This document shows, one piece after another, positions 21,592 to 34,148 of a stretch of 64,000 nt of DNA. Numbering within the stretch: position 1 is the stretch's first letter; each line of letters begins with the position of its first letter. The translations under genes and the position numbers were made by a program. Source of the stretch: Luzula sylvatica (lineage: Eukaryota > Streptophyta > Magnoliopsida > Poales > Juncaceae); contig OX326956.1 of the NCBI GenBank assembly GCA_946800325.1, positions 38,223,082 to 38,287,081 of the forward strand. Reading direction: 5' to 3'. A model generated the notes under the pieces. The model made no database searches. It had not been told where the DNA came from and worked only from the letters and a program-made list of their open reading frames with translations.

Positions 21592-21885
21592 GGCTGATTT
21601 TTTAAACTAACCATCTTTTAAAGTTTTATTACCAAAATAACCAAGTTTTGAAGATAATTACCAAAATAGACAAAGGCGGCATCTCAAACTCCGCCAAATT
21701 AAAAATGGCGGCATCTCAAACTCCGTCAAATTTTAAACACTTAATACCTCAACTAACCTCCATCGGGAAATTAACAGAATTAAAAATTTGGCGGAATTGG
21801 TAACTCCGCCACTGTAGAAATTGGCGGCATCTCAAATTCCGCCATGTTGCAAATTGGCGGCATCTCAAACTCCGCCAATTTTGCC
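21592..21885 (+). repeat. Left terminal inverted repeat of the MULE
   Basis: The outer ~140 bp is nearly identical to the reversed right end. The inner part contains four copies of GGCGG(C)ATCTCAAACTCCGCC-like modules, themselves short inverted repeats (GGCGG...CCGCC). Confidence 0.85.
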
Positions 21886-22183
21886 GCCTATTCTGTCCAG
21901 TCTCTTCTCTCTCCCTCGCCATTCCCCCATTTTCTTCGCCTCTCTCCCGATTTCCTCTTCTCTTCCCCGGCGATTTCGAGCAAGGTACGTTATTTTCGCT
22001 ATTTTTTGTTCTAAAATTTGGTATTTTGTGTTATATAATGATTCTATGTTTCAATTTTGATCTTTTTATGACTGATTTGTGCGATTTGGAGATGATTTCG
22101 TTTGCTTTTGAAGAGATTGTCTCCAAAAAATTTGAGGTAATTTTTCTCTCAAATTAGAGTATGATTTATGATTGTTTATGATT

Positions 22184-22465
22184 TAGGGTTTCGGGTTTCG
22201 GGTTTAGGGTTTCGGGTTTCGGATTTAGGGTTTAGGATTTTAATTTAGGGTTTCGGGTTTCGGATTTAGGGTTTCGGGTTTCGGATTTAGGGTTTAGGAT
22301 TTTAAGTTTAGGGTTTCGGATTTCTGGTTTCGGGTTTAGGATTTAGGGTTTAGGGTTTTGGGTTTCGGATTTCAGGTTTCGGATTTAGGGTTTAGGATTT
22401 TGGATTTAGGGTTTCGGATTTTGGATTTAAGGTTTATGATTTCGGATTTTGGATTTAGGGGTTAA
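22184..22465 (+). repeat. Degenerate telomere-like TTTAGGG / TTTCGGG array
   Basis: About 280 bp of seven-base words TTTAGGG, TTTCGGG, TTTCGGA and TTTAGGA in head-to-tail order, just upstream of the MULE transposase relic. It is interstitial, mixed and inside a transposon, so not a telomere. It may be part of the element's promoter or leader. Confidence 0.85.
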
Positions 22466-22511
22466 TGAATTTGAAATGATTTAATTGTTGAATGCAAAAC
22501 GCAGCGATCAA

Positions 22512-23621
22512 ATGGAAGACGGGTCCTTCGTGATTTTTTGGGACGGCAATATCAATAGGGTTGCTAATAGTATATCCCGTTACGAAGGTGGTCGAAATAT
22601 GTTAATGAATTTGCCTTACGGAAGTTCATTTCAGGATTTGCTAAACCTGGTTTACAATTGCACCCAAATCAATCTTGAAATGTATGATTTGATTCTGAAA
22701 ACAAATTGGCCAATTCAAGTAGGAATTTGGGATGTTGTGGAAATAAATGGGGATTCAGGTCTCATAATGATGATGGAAACCAATACTGGAAATTATAAAC
22801 AATTGTTTATTGAGACAAGACCTAAATACAATCCATACCAAAATAATGCTCCTTTTGGATACAATTATGCGGGCCATTCTTCAGATTCGGGTTATGATTC
22901 CAGATATCATTCCGGACATATTGGATCATCGCAACAGAATGATAATGAAGAAGAACAAGAAGAATATGATGATAATGAAGAAGAAGATGAATTAGAACAA
23001 GAACAAGAAGAGGAATATAGTAGCGAACACAGTGTAGCAGAAATAGATATCGATCATGTGGTGCAAGCATCGAGTGGAAGAGGAGAATGGGTAAATTCAA
23101 TGAACATGGGGGAAGAAATGCCTGATATATTTAAAGATGATGAATGGGTAAATTTAATGATAGCTGATGATGGGGGTGAAGAAACTAATCAGAGGAATGA
23201 TTTGCCAAGTGACAAATCATGGCTTGGACTTATGTTTGAAACGAAAGAAGGGTTGCAACATGAAGTTAGGGAATGGTCCATAAAAAATTACGTGGAGTTT
23301 CGTGTGCAGAGAAGTACGAAAAATGCATACCAGATATGTTGCGTTAAAAACGATTGCCCGTGGAGGCTTCGTGCAATAATACCGAAATTGGCTACATATT
23401 GGAAAATAAGTAAATTCACAGGAGGACACCAGTGTGTTAATTCTAGTGTTGCCTCCCATAATCGCCAACTGAATGCCAAACACATTTGTAGTTTGATTCT
23501 GCCTTCTTTACGTCAAGATTTAACTCTCGATCCGATTAATATAAAAGAATCAGTTTTTTCCAAATATCATATAGAAATTACTTCCACCAGAGGATGTGCG
23601 AAGGCTACCTGGGCGTCCTAA
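22512..23621 (+). pseudogene. MuDR-type transposase, N-terminal part only
   Basis: The 369-residue frame has a PB1-like start, a long acidic stretch (Asp/Glu/Gln-rich, about residues 135-175), then the MuDR DNA-binding domain: GLMFETKEGLQHEVREWSI, followed by CCVKNDCPWRLRA and GGHQC, the zinc-chelating CxxxxxC...HxC arrangement. It ends shortly after the next conserved block (YHIEIT). The DDE catalytic core, normally several hundred residues further, is missing. From 23590 another frame has Arg/Lys-rich sequence and a CCHC knuckle (CSYC...GHT...TC) with a TGA inside it: the protein's natural C-terminus. So an internal deletion joins the two ends near 23590. Confidence 0.85.
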
Positions 23622-23754
23622 GAAAAAACGAGACCAAACCGAGATGGACCCACAAGGGAGGAAAGGCAACACGTGTAGTTATTGCAAGGCCTGAGGGCAT
23701 ACCATACGTACTTGTGTAGCACATCGTGCCGTTCAACTACCTCGAGTTGATTAG
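23602..23754 (+). pseudogene. C-terminal zinc-knuckle remnant of the MULE transposase
   Basis: Reads LPGRPKKKRDQTE, then a CX2CX4HX4C zinc knuckle interrupted by a TGA stop at the middle, ending about 23754. This is the usual C-terminus of MuDR transposases. It is out of frame with the upstream part. Confidence 0.7.
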
Positions 23755-23995
23755 TGTTGAATTATGTTTTATTTGGTTTGTATTTTTAAGACTATGTAAT
23801 TTTTATTGTGATTGTTTATTATGTATGTTATGGTTTGTATTTAGATTATGTAGTAATTTTTATTGAGATTTTTTAGACTATGTAATTTTAGACTATGTAG
23901 TTGTGATTGAGATTGTTCTATTTTTAGTTTTTATTTGTATTACCTCTTTATTCATATGAATTGTTGGACTAATTTTTGTGCAAATTTTTATTCAG

Positions 23996-25967
23996 ATGAC
24001 TAATCCTGGACCAGTGGATTCGTCACTTCTAACTGATCAGGTGAATCATGTGTCCAACGAGTCTCTCGAAAATTTGTTAGCGAAGACACATATCAGTCAG
24101 CACGGATCTAGTTGGGGCAGTTGGTTCGAGACGATGCAGCATCATGAAATCGAAGACCGACTTAGACGAGCAGGTTTTTATCTGCCTACGAGATGTGCGT
24201 ATATCCCGCTAGATCATCCTTTTCTGACGGCACTGATTCAGCGATGGCGTCCCGAGACTAACAGCTTCCATACACCGCATGGTGAGATTACGATCACCTT
24301 GCGGGACGTTGCTTTGCTTACTGGGTTTGCTATAGACGGTAACCCGGTTTATCGAGAGAAACGGAGTAGCGATGATATGCATGCCGATTTCTTGCGTTTG
24401 GTTGGGGCAGTTCCCGACAAGGGCCAGCGTTTGACCATTACATGGTTGCGTGAGACCTTCGATGCACTCCCAGTCAATCCGACAGAAGAAACTTGGGACC
24501 AATGGACGAGGGCGTATATTTTGTTCTTCATGGGTGCTATGGCATTCCCGAATGCTCAGCAGGGACGATTCTCTGCTTCTTTGGTGTATTATTTGGAGGA
24601 TTTCGATAGATGCGGGACTTATGCATGGGGAGCAGCCGTACTTGGTTACATTTATAGATCGTTGGGGACTGCATGCAAGGTCGGCGCTAATAGAGCTTAC
24701 GATTGGTATTCACTTGTGCAGGTATAATATTACATTTTTGTTGGGTCAATTTATATTCATTATTCTTATAATATTTTTACTTTGGTATTCTTATCTAATT
24801 TGACAGGTTTGGGCTTGGTTCCACTTTGGTATTGGCTCGCCTGATATGACATTTGCTGGGTCAATCAACGGGACTCCGTTGATGAATTATTATATTGGTG
24901 CGCGGACGTTCCAAAGTAGCAACAAGGGAACGGATGTGAAGTACTACATAGACCAGTTGGATCAGCTCACGAGTCAGCAGGTATGAACAATATTATTTTT
25001 TTACTTCTTAACTTAATTAGACATTAATTCTATCTATTATGTTTTTTTTTCGTAGATCGTATGGACTCCGTACACAAATGAGTTCACACGTTTCCTGCCA
25101 CAGCAGTGTTTTTTGGCTTCTCATCTCTGGCTCGCGAAGGTACCGCTCATATTTGGAGGTATCGTCGAGATGCACCTTCCCGACAGGGTCCTTATGCAGT
25201 TCGGATTCCGACAGCACATCCCTCAGAATCCTATTATGGCTCGGCGTGGAAATCTTAGTAGTTCCCAAATGGGTCCTTATTTGACTATGTGGGACACGAG
25301 AAATGAGCGTCTTGTGCGGGAGGATGACACGGTTTTGAATGACCAATTCACTAGGACGGTACGATTTATGTTTATCAATTATATTACGTAATTTTGAGAT
25401 GTTAAATTTGTGAAACTTGTGCAGGATTATATGGCTTGGTTTTGGAGAATTACGCGACGGTGGATTTTGAACTCCATTGATCCACCTAATGCGAGGTTCC
25501 GAGCTAGTGGCCCGGTCTTGCGATCCATGATCGAGGAGTTACGTTTAGACATCCGTCGAGCTAGAGAGAATTCGAATTGTACCTCGCATTGTTCTGCCGG
25601 ACACACGTTGGATCAGATGGCCAGTAGGATGACTTTGCTACTCGACACGTTGTCCTTGAATAATCCAGCTAATCCGCCTTCGCCACCCCGTCGACAGGAA
25701 CATCCATCTCAGCATGAGTCCCAACCACCTCCGCACTTTGGAACGCAACCCGAGTTCAACCCATGGAACGAGGTATTCCAGCCACCGAATCCCGATTACG
25801 TGTGCACTACTCGCCCTAATTATGGTCAGGGATCGGCTACTGAGTTGATGGATTTCATGAATACGACTTATCCATCGACTCATAATCCATATGGTGAGGG
25901 CAGTTCTTCTCGGAACCAGTATGACTTCTTCGACTCCACTCAGAATGCTCCGAGAGACGATATTTAG
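23996..25967 (+). CDS. Plant mobile domain (PMD / MAIN-like) protein encoded inside the MULE
   Basis: Four exons, 23996-24721, 24807-24980, 25056-25358 and 25425-25967, keep one open frame of 581 residues across three GT-AG introns. PMD hallmarks: ALIQRWRPETNSFHTPHGEITITLRDVALLTG, GxxxxW after it (WDQWTRAYILFFMGAMAF), then a WAWFHFG block and HLPDRVLMQFGFRQ near the third exon. The C-terminal ~150 residues are low complexity. PMD proteins include Arabidopsis MAIN and MAIL1, which act in gene silencing and genome stability; PMD genes also occur widely in plant transposons. This copy's function is unknown. The ATG follows an AG that could be a 5' leader intron acceptor. Confidence 0.85.
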
Positions 25968-26217
25968 TTTTTTTTGTTATGATTATGTTTGTTTGTTTTT
26001 TTTGTCATAATCCATATGTGTGCAAGAAATTCTGACATCCATAATTTTTGCCAAAATTTCATCTTTATCTCTACAAGAAATATACTATACATAATATATT
26101 AATTTATTCAACTACTCACATAAAATATAACTAACATAAAATATACTCAACATAAACTATTACCTTCATTTTTTTAAATATTAAAAATAACAAAAAACAA
26201 CAGGGAAAATAATGTCC

Positions 26218-26540
26218 TGAATTTTGGCGGAATTACAAACTCCGCCATATATTAAATACTAATTAAATATTAAATATAACGAAAAAACAGCAGGGAAAAT
26301 AATATTTTCAAATATGGCGGAGTTTGAGATGCCGCCATTTTTTTTTAAACGTAATTACACCAGTTTAACAGCAAATTGAGCGTAAAGTAATGGTTAAGAA
26401 ATTTGGCGGAGTTTGAGATGCCGCCATTTTTAATTTGGCGGAGTTTGAGATGCCGCCTTTGTCTATTTTGGCAATTATTTTCAAAACTTGGTTATTTTGG
26501 TAATAAAACATTAAAAGATGGTTAGTTTAAAAAATATGCC
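26218..26540 (-). repeat. Right terminal inverted repeat of the MULE
   Basis: Mirror of the left end, with GGCGGAGTTTGAGATGCCGCC modules at about 26325, 26404 and 26437. The copies differ in number and spacing from the left, so only the outer ~140 bp is a true TIR. Confidence 0.85.
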
Positions 26541-26549
26541 TATCCAAAA

Positions 26550-29464
26550 TACTCTTTTAAAAGGATGTATGATAGAACTTTCCATAACCAACAATTTGAT
26601 TGTTAATTTGGTTATTTTCTATTTTAGTACATCATAAAAACAAAAATTATCATTTAATATTTTATATAGAAAAATCCATAACTTATATTAATTAATATAT
26701 TATTTGTGAATCATCGTATTAATTAAAGGTTTTAATTAGAATACATATTATCTGTTAATTATTATAATTAAAAGGTGTTAATTAGGATACGGATGGGTGG
26801 TGGTGAAATTTGGGACGGTTAATGGCCTCCGTAGGGAGAGATGGTGCATATGTAGCATATGTAGCATACAGGAAGTGTGGCCATTCCCATTTTACCATAA
26901 ATATTGTTTGGAAAAATTGGTATTGCTGAATTAAACCCCCTATAGCCCTTCTTTTTTAATGAAATTGTCTTTTTTTCTAATTGCAGCTCAAAGATTAGAC
27001 CCATGTCAATTTTGTGGAATCCAACTCATCTTATCTGAAGTTTAAAGAAAATATAAAAATATACTGATGATCACATGCATAGCACTTATAATCATTTATA
27101 CTGTTCTTTTTTTTACTACTCTAGTGTCTAGTCTGTAATTATTAAAAAGCATGGCATGACGATTAAGGAATACTAATGCTTTTGGAAATTTCTATCAAAG
27201 AGCAAATTATTTGTTGTTGTTTGATCATAAATTTGAGATATAATGCAAGTTTCTGATATGTACGAAAAATATGCTTGTTTACAATCTGGTATTTGTTTTT
27301 CTCGTTAGCTTTTGTGACCTTGTTTTTGACATTTTTCCATGATCCTTGTTTTTGTCTTTAATATGATATGATATTGAAGATGACGAGAGCGCATTTAGTT
27401 CATATTATACTCTTGTAAGTAATCATATCTATCATCATAGAGATATTATACATAACTAAAGCTGCCTTTCATCCGTCACGAGTTAATGTTAAATATAATC
27501 ATGTTTTCTAAAGTCCAGTGACCGATCTTGACATGATTTCTTGAGGAACAAAATGAAAAACTGATTCTGAAATTATACTGCACTATTCTTTATGAGAGGG
27601 GAGGGACGAGGGAGGGGGAGGGAGGGGCAAATACTAAAATTTACACTGTTACACTGATAAAATACACTTAATCACTAGATATATACACTACTCGGCGAAA
27701 ATCTTGAAGGGATGACCGCCTACCGTGACCCCTACTAAGATCCGACCCGAACAATGTCTATTATATATTTTCATTAAACAAAATAAAATATAAGAAGAAA
27801 TAAAATACCTCCGTAATTCTGGATTTAAAATTATCCGTCGTAATAAGAGAAGGAACAGATATCGGCCACTTGTCAGCAAGATGAGCCGTGAAAGAAAAAT
27901 CAATCACCACCTTTGAGGTATTTAAGATATGCCGAGAGAAGGAAGGAAATCGAAAAGATTGTCGCCGGGATTGTCACCTTGTCCGAGAGCGGCAACCGAG
28001 AAGGCGATATCGAATGAAATTGACACCTGCTTTAATTCTTTTGTGTAAAGAAATTCTCAATGGATTTTGGTTGATAAATTTGGAAGAATGTCATCGTTTA
28101 TCCAGTTATAAATTCAATAATTTATTTATGAGTTATTAATCAAGTTCATCTTTTGTTTTTCTTACAAAATTTATCTTTTCTTGTCACCAAATTTCTCGTA
28201 GTTTTTGACTTTTGAATCTACGAGAAAGGGAAGCCCAAACGCACTACTGGGCCAAACCAATATCATCACTTTATAATCACAAAAACAGATCTTTAAAAGA
28301 TTGTAGTGCCCCCCATTCAAGATTTTATTTCCACCAAGAATAATCACAAGAAATCAGGGAAATTTATACATTTTTATGGGACCTAAAACGAATCTTATGT
28401 TGGTCCCAAATCTATATGTATATATGCTTTTTAATTCGAAATAAATAGAAGACAGATGTTGTCAGTATTATAGCCATATTTGCATGTAAATTAACAATAT
28501 TCAATCTTTTTTCATTCTTTTTTGCTTATCATCATTCTAAAAGAAGAAAATTGCACCAACTATTTAATTTGACTTTGAGAAAAGGGAAAATTATAGTGCA
28601 TAACAAAAGAAGTATGTGGAAAAGGGGACAAGGTATACGTGTATTTCTTATCCAAAACCATCTTTTATAGATTGGATAATTTGATAGGACATTTCATATG
28701 ATATATATAGGGTGCATTATAATTAAAGACCACACGTTAGAATTTGGTAAATAATGTCCAACTTTTGCAGCCAAATTTCACCTATTGCTTTAATAATTTT
28801 ACTGATGCAATTAACCAAGCAAAAGTTATGTTAGGTTGCCTTAGGTCAGGACCTGACCTGAACTTTGACCAAGTTGGCACAGGTCACAGACCTCGCAAAA
28901 ATATTAGACCTCTCATTTTCTATAACCTATGTATTAAACTAAAACTCATACGAGGAATCCTCGCGGCCTCTCTTTTCTCCATTAGGTCTCCAAACTTTTT
29001 TCGTCGTCTACAAACCTAGTCGATGATGGAGCTACGCCTGGCCTACACGGCCACCAGAGACCCGATCACCACCCCCTCCCACCAGTTCGCCCTCGCCACT
29101 GGAGATCCGTTCGTCCTCATTCAGTTGCAACCATCAATCTGAGATATGGTTTGATTCTTGTGGTGGTTCTTTTGAAATCTTTTTGATCAATCATTGTGAT
29201 TGTGATTTTGAAAGAAAATGTCTGGTTTCAGTACATGAAATCAATTTCTTCAACTTCAACTTCAACTTTTGCAAATTTCTTCTTCAATTTTGCCATTTGC
29301 TAGTCAATTTTTGATTTTTCAGCAAAATATTTCAATGTTGGGTTCAATTTCTTCATTATCGATTCAATTTCATATTATATTTCAGCAATTTCTGTCAATT
29401 ACATGTGCAATTTCATCACTTGCCAGTCAATTTCAGTCAATTTGACTCGTCATTTTCTCTCAGA
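26550..29464. other. Intergenic DNA, no gene seen
   Basis: AT-rich throughout, with a G-rich patch (GAGGGGAGGGACGAGGGAGG) near 27595. Around 27690-28030 the base composition is closer to coding, but frames are broken and show no motif I recognise. Around 28830-29130 a short GC-richer patch also lacks a recognisable product. Confidence 0.5.
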
Positions 29465-30060
29465 TCATGGCCCTCTGAGTCTTAGGTTATTACTCAGGTA
29501 CACATTATGTGAATCAAACTTCGTTTGCACAACCCATGTACCGAGAAAGTTTGGAGAAGTTGTGGCAGAAATATAGAGCTGATATCGCATTTTATGGTCA
29601 TGTGCATAGTGGCAATAGAACTTGCCATGTTTATGAGATTAATTAGAAAATTTTCTTTTAAGAACAACTAAAATACATAATTTCAAGTATTGCAAACATC
29701 CATTATCAGTTTCTTTTATTAAATAAAAAATAGATCCTAAAAGAGCACACTTTGTGCTGTAGGTTCTAACTGAAAAAAAAATTAGAAAATTTTCTATTCT
29801 TTTTCATTTCTCCAAAATAAAGTTTTTAATATGTGAGTGTGTATTTTGGACAGAATCAATGTGTGAGCACCGAGAAGTGGTACGATTTATGTAGTGGCAG
29901 GAGGTGCTGGGTCTCACTAGTCAACATTTGCGGAATTACCTCTAAGTTGGAGTATATATAGAGAGATGGATTATGATGAAGATAACCCGCATTCAACCAT
30001 TCGTCTCTCCTTTTGGAATATTAAGAAATCGAGCCATGGAAATATGTGATGCCTAATTCT
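29465..30060 (+). pseudogene. Purple acid phosphatase relic
   Basis: A decayed C-terminal part of a plant metallophosphoesterase. From about 29488 the frame reads LGYYS, then RESLEKLWQKYRADIAFYGHVH, the conserved block containing the metal-binding GHVH, then RTC. After a gap, 29858-30030 has NQCVSTEK, a frame-shifted TIYVVAGGAGSH, and SWSIYRDMDYD-like words in order. Purple acid phosphatases release phosphate from organic esters, usually in the apoplast or vacuole. The N-terminal metal ligands are not found, and stops and shifts are frequent; it is a fragment. Confidence 0.75.
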
Positions 30061-33000
30061 TGGCAAATTAGCAAATTCAAATTTTTCAAGAAAATTTCGA
30101 TAATTACATAAGAGTATTTATGTATATAATTTTTAACTAATTTGAACATTTTTTTTGTAATAGAAGTGCGGTTTTTTTATTTCATGGCCTCGTGACAACA
30201 TCCGTCATAGGCCTCCGAAATCTCAGGAACGGCCATGTCTGTGGTATTAAAGTATCTCTGTATATAGGTCGAAAACTTTTTTTTTTCTTTTTCATTTTTT
30301 GATGAAATTATGAGATTCTACACATAATGAAGTTGTATTGTATTTAAAAGCAAAATGTTTATACTACATACATAATCGAGTTAGGTACAAATTCGGCAAA
30401 ATTGACTAAAAGAGGGAGCGCTCTCTCTCTCTCTCTCTCATCCAAAATCAAAATCAAAAGCAAATAGTTTTGCTCTTTAGAACTTTCTCAAATTAAAGCA
30501 TGCATGCAATAAGCAAAAGCTACACGGATCCTGCTTATCATGCATGTGTTTTTACGTTCGAATAGATTGGGGACCCAAAGTCGGCTTTCTCATATGCCGA
30601 CTAATATATGTAGGTATAATATGATTATATAAATTTACTAATTTAGGCAACACAATTAGAATCCATATGGGCTTAAAAGAGCCTTAAAATTGGCTAAAAT
30701 AAGTTGGCCCAAGAAAACCTAAAAGTGAAGAGAAAATTCTTAGTCCAACTTAAAGTTAAGTTTGTAAGATCAGAGATAGATTAATTACCTCTATAGATTA
30801 ATTATTAGTGGTATCATAATTTGATTTATATAGGTTTCACTCAAATCGATAAATAGAGTGAAGAACACAACACCCATTCTTGAACAGTCAATTACTTTGT
30901 TTTGAAGACAATCTAATCAATTCTCTCCAATTATTATTTCAGTCTTTCTACGAGGTGATCACGAATCTACACACAAAGAAAAGTGCAATTAATCATTGAC
31001 ATGGTATTATGTGGATTACACAATTGTTTTTGAAGCTTTTACGCGAAGCAACCATTTATTTCCCATGTTCGTGAATTGAATTCGAGATCGACATGAATGC
31101 TTCGCGTTCCGTGCTTGATTAGGGTTGCAAAATTAACATTTTTATGTATAATCTAACCGTAGCTAGATTGGTACACAAAGAAGCATGTTGATTGTTGAAC
31201 AAGATATATACGTAATGAATTATTGTGGCTCTAGGCATTATGTTCTTGCCAAGCCAAAAAAAAAAAAATAGATGAAAATCTGAAACAAATTGGTTAGTAT
31301 ATGAACTTACAAACTACACTTATTCTGTGAGATCTACCTCACAATAAGTATGCTTAATTTGAAAACTTGAATTAAATTATTTAACTAGGAATGTATATGC
31401 ATTTTCTTATAGATGTAATGTTCATATGTACCCCTTCAAGAGCAAAGACTATCACAAATACTCCCTCCAAAACGGTGATATATCACGAATATTCCTACAA
31501 AATATAGTAAATACCATGTATACCCCTCATAACCATTCGAAATTATCCTAAACTATCCTTGTTCTATTATCTTTCATTTATATTTCATTCATGGATAATT
31601 CAGAAAGACGTGTAATTTTAGTAATTTCTGGGAAAAAGTAGTAAACGAGTGGTATTAATGACATTTTCTCATATTTGTAGTGATATTTTTATGATATTTC
31701 ATAATTTAGGAGGGTACATATGAAATTACTCACATATAGATGTTGTTGGCCCACAGTGTCCTGACGTATGACACTTATCAATTGAGCACTAAATAAAACC
31801 TTAATAGTGGTCAAAATATGAATTTGTAAGGGCCCAAGTAGAATAGACGTTTAGTGCTAAAACAACTCGAAAATTTGTGAGTGAGTGGTAATAAGCAAAC
31901 AAAAACCTGATCAAAACTGAGAGAATGAGAGAATATACTAAAGCAAAACTTTGTCTTCTTATAGTAGAATTCATGGGGGGGCCTAGAATATAAATTTCAA
32001 AGAGGGGTGATTTAGAAAATGCCAATTCTCATTTAGAACACGAGCACAGAATTGGAGGCGAAGAAGCTGGCTTGCCACACTCACCAATCGAATTTGGTTC
32101 TTCTGTGATTAACTCTTTTGTATTTGCAAGCGTGATTTGACACGAATTACATTATTAAATACATGAAAGGATAAAGAAGGGTGGCAAGTCCGTGATTGAC
32201 CAGGCGGTGGGTGTGCGGCATTGGGATGTGCACGAGTGGGGCGGGGAGATTGCGTGGGAATCCATTCGTTCGTTCGTTCCTTCATTCATTCAACAATATA
32301 CAATGTATATCAATATCAATAGTACCGTGTAATAGGAATATTATAAGTGCATAGTATCGTGTGTGCCCTTGTTAAACATTATAATATAAACATTAGCCCT
32401 TATTAATTATAAATTTATGATCAAGTGGAGTATTGTTTTTAATTCATTTTTTTAAAATGGATGAAATTACTAAGACCCGGATCTGAGATTTGGGGTCTTT
32501 GAGATGATAAATACATGCACACAGTGTAGACTAATACATTATGAGTGCGACGTTTTTTAAATATTAATTGAGCAAGTAAATCTGTGGGTAGATACGTCGG
32601 ACATACAAGGACGCAAAACTGACCAAGTTGGATATGACGATTTCCGAATGCTTTTTCATTATGTTTGTAAAGATATGACTTAAAAATCTTATATTGTGAG
32701 AGATTGTGGGTTTGAATCTCATTGACATCAATAGATGGAGGACCACCGAGCCTTCTCCATTAACTCGTTTTTTTTAAAAGATATGACGCAAAATTAGTTT
32801 GACATTTTTTTAAGTAAATAAAAAAAATATCAAACATTTAGTTTAGAGCAGTGATGTGTATCCCTTCGAACGCTCCTCCACAAGACTTAATGACGTAATA
32901 TGTTTTAGATCTTAATTTTAATATCCCTAAAACCATAATTTATGATTTGTCAATCAATTAATATGCCACATCATGAATTAAGATATTAAAAGATAAGATG

Positions 33001-34100
33001 TTAAGTGATAGCCACTTCCTCATATCTTGTGAAGAAAAGTTGAAGGGACAAACCAACATTTTAATTAGTCTTTTAGTTTATCCAAATCACTAGACAATTG
33101 TAAAATTATAAAAGAGTAGATCAAATTTTTTAGGGATAAATTATGCAGATTTTTTTAATAATATATGAAATTTATGTCATAATCATAATATATGAAATTT
33201 ATATCTCAATCATAATATATGAAAAGTTTCAATGAACTAATCAAATCTAGTCATTACAAAAAAATGGTTTTTATTATTATATGAAAATTTCGGTGTCGAA
33301 ACTGTCACAATAAACATTTTTTTAGCCACAAAGATTTCGGTGAGTAGGCACCCCTTTATTTAATGGTTTTAGGTCTAATAGTAACCGATTTACACCGTCA
33401 CTGAAATTTTGTTCTAGTAGTGACTGTAAAGCATAATTTTTGAAAATATTTCATATACATGATATATATACACACTTGATTTATGACAATAGTTTTCTAA
33501 CATTGTAGGGTTATATATGCACTTATGCTTAATATTTTTAGATTTTGTAATTTTGTTGGGATTCACATGAAATTGCTTCATAGTTCATACTAGTTTGAAC
33601 AAAAAGGGCCCACCCTGGAACCGAAGGAGCGGAGTTCATGCATGTATGATGTATCCATGCACGTGTACGGTGCACCCTTCATCCAATTTGTAATCCTATA
33701 TTAATCATCTCATGAAAGCTCAATCAAAACAAATATTTACAAAACTAAATAAATTGTGTTTTTTTAAGAAAAATAATGCTTCAAAATGAAAAAGATAATT
33801 AGTCTAACAGCACCATGTGGGCAGAATTGACATTTCACCAATGAAGCTCCATTAATTTCTCGGGAGACCTAAAATATACTGAATATGAGAAGAACAAATA
33901 AAGTATTGTAATCAAATAAAATAATGCAATTCTCAAGGAATAGAAGGGGAATTATTTTTTTTTGAAGAAAAGAAGGGGAATTATTAGAAGAATAGAAGGG
34001 GAATATTAGATTAGAATAGATCTGGCATGGAGATCTGAGTATGAGGAATAATAATGTAACTATTCAGGTTTTACTTTTTATTATTCCCATAATTCTCTTA
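30061..34100. other. Intergenic DNA upstream of the NAC gene
   Basis: AT-rich with no gene seen. Around 32160-32280 there is an isolated GC-rich patch followed by a short (TTCG/TTCA)n run, and near 32660-32760 a small stretch with a tRNA box B-like GGGTTTGAATCTC. The far right forms the NAC promoter. Confidence 0.5.
33252..33422. mobile_element. Possible small CACTA-type element
   Basis: The right end reads GTTCTAGTAGTG, the reverse of CACTACTAGAAC, typical of CACTA transposon ends. The left end CATTACAAAAAAATGG is a one-base variant of the usual CACTACAAAAAA. The interior has repeated 'TTTCGGTG' words in inverted positions. The three-base flanks do not match, so this is tentative. Confidence 0.35.
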
Positions 34101-34148
34101 TCCCAAATTTTTAACATTTCATTCTCAGAGAGAGACACTTCTTTGCCC

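Larger units (their letters stand above)
21592..26540 (+). mobile_element. Mutator-like element (MULE) carrying a plant mobile domain gene
   Basis: A complete 4949-bp element. Both ends start GGC(T/A)...ATTTTTTAAACTAACC and continue as long terminal inverted repeats. The 9-bp flanks are identical, TATCCAAAA at 21583-21591 and 26541-26549, the target-site duplication size expected of MULEs. Inside, on the plus strand, are a telomere-like repeat, a truncated MuDR-type transposase and an intact-looking PMD gene. Because the transposase lacks its catalytic core, the element can only have moved lately with help from another copy. Confidence 0.93.

Noticed and set aside
22184..22465. True telomere or chromosome end
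   Set aside because: The words are mixed TTTAGGG/TTTCGGG, the run is short, and it is enclosed by a complete transposon.
23978..23995. Upstream start for the PMD protein
   Set aside because: The frame extends a few codons without an ATG and across a likely splice acceptor; the ATG at 23996 is the first good start.
32660..32760. SINE or tRNA gene from a box B-like GGGTTTGAATCTC
   Set aside because: No box A at the proper distance and no cloverleaf could be drawn.
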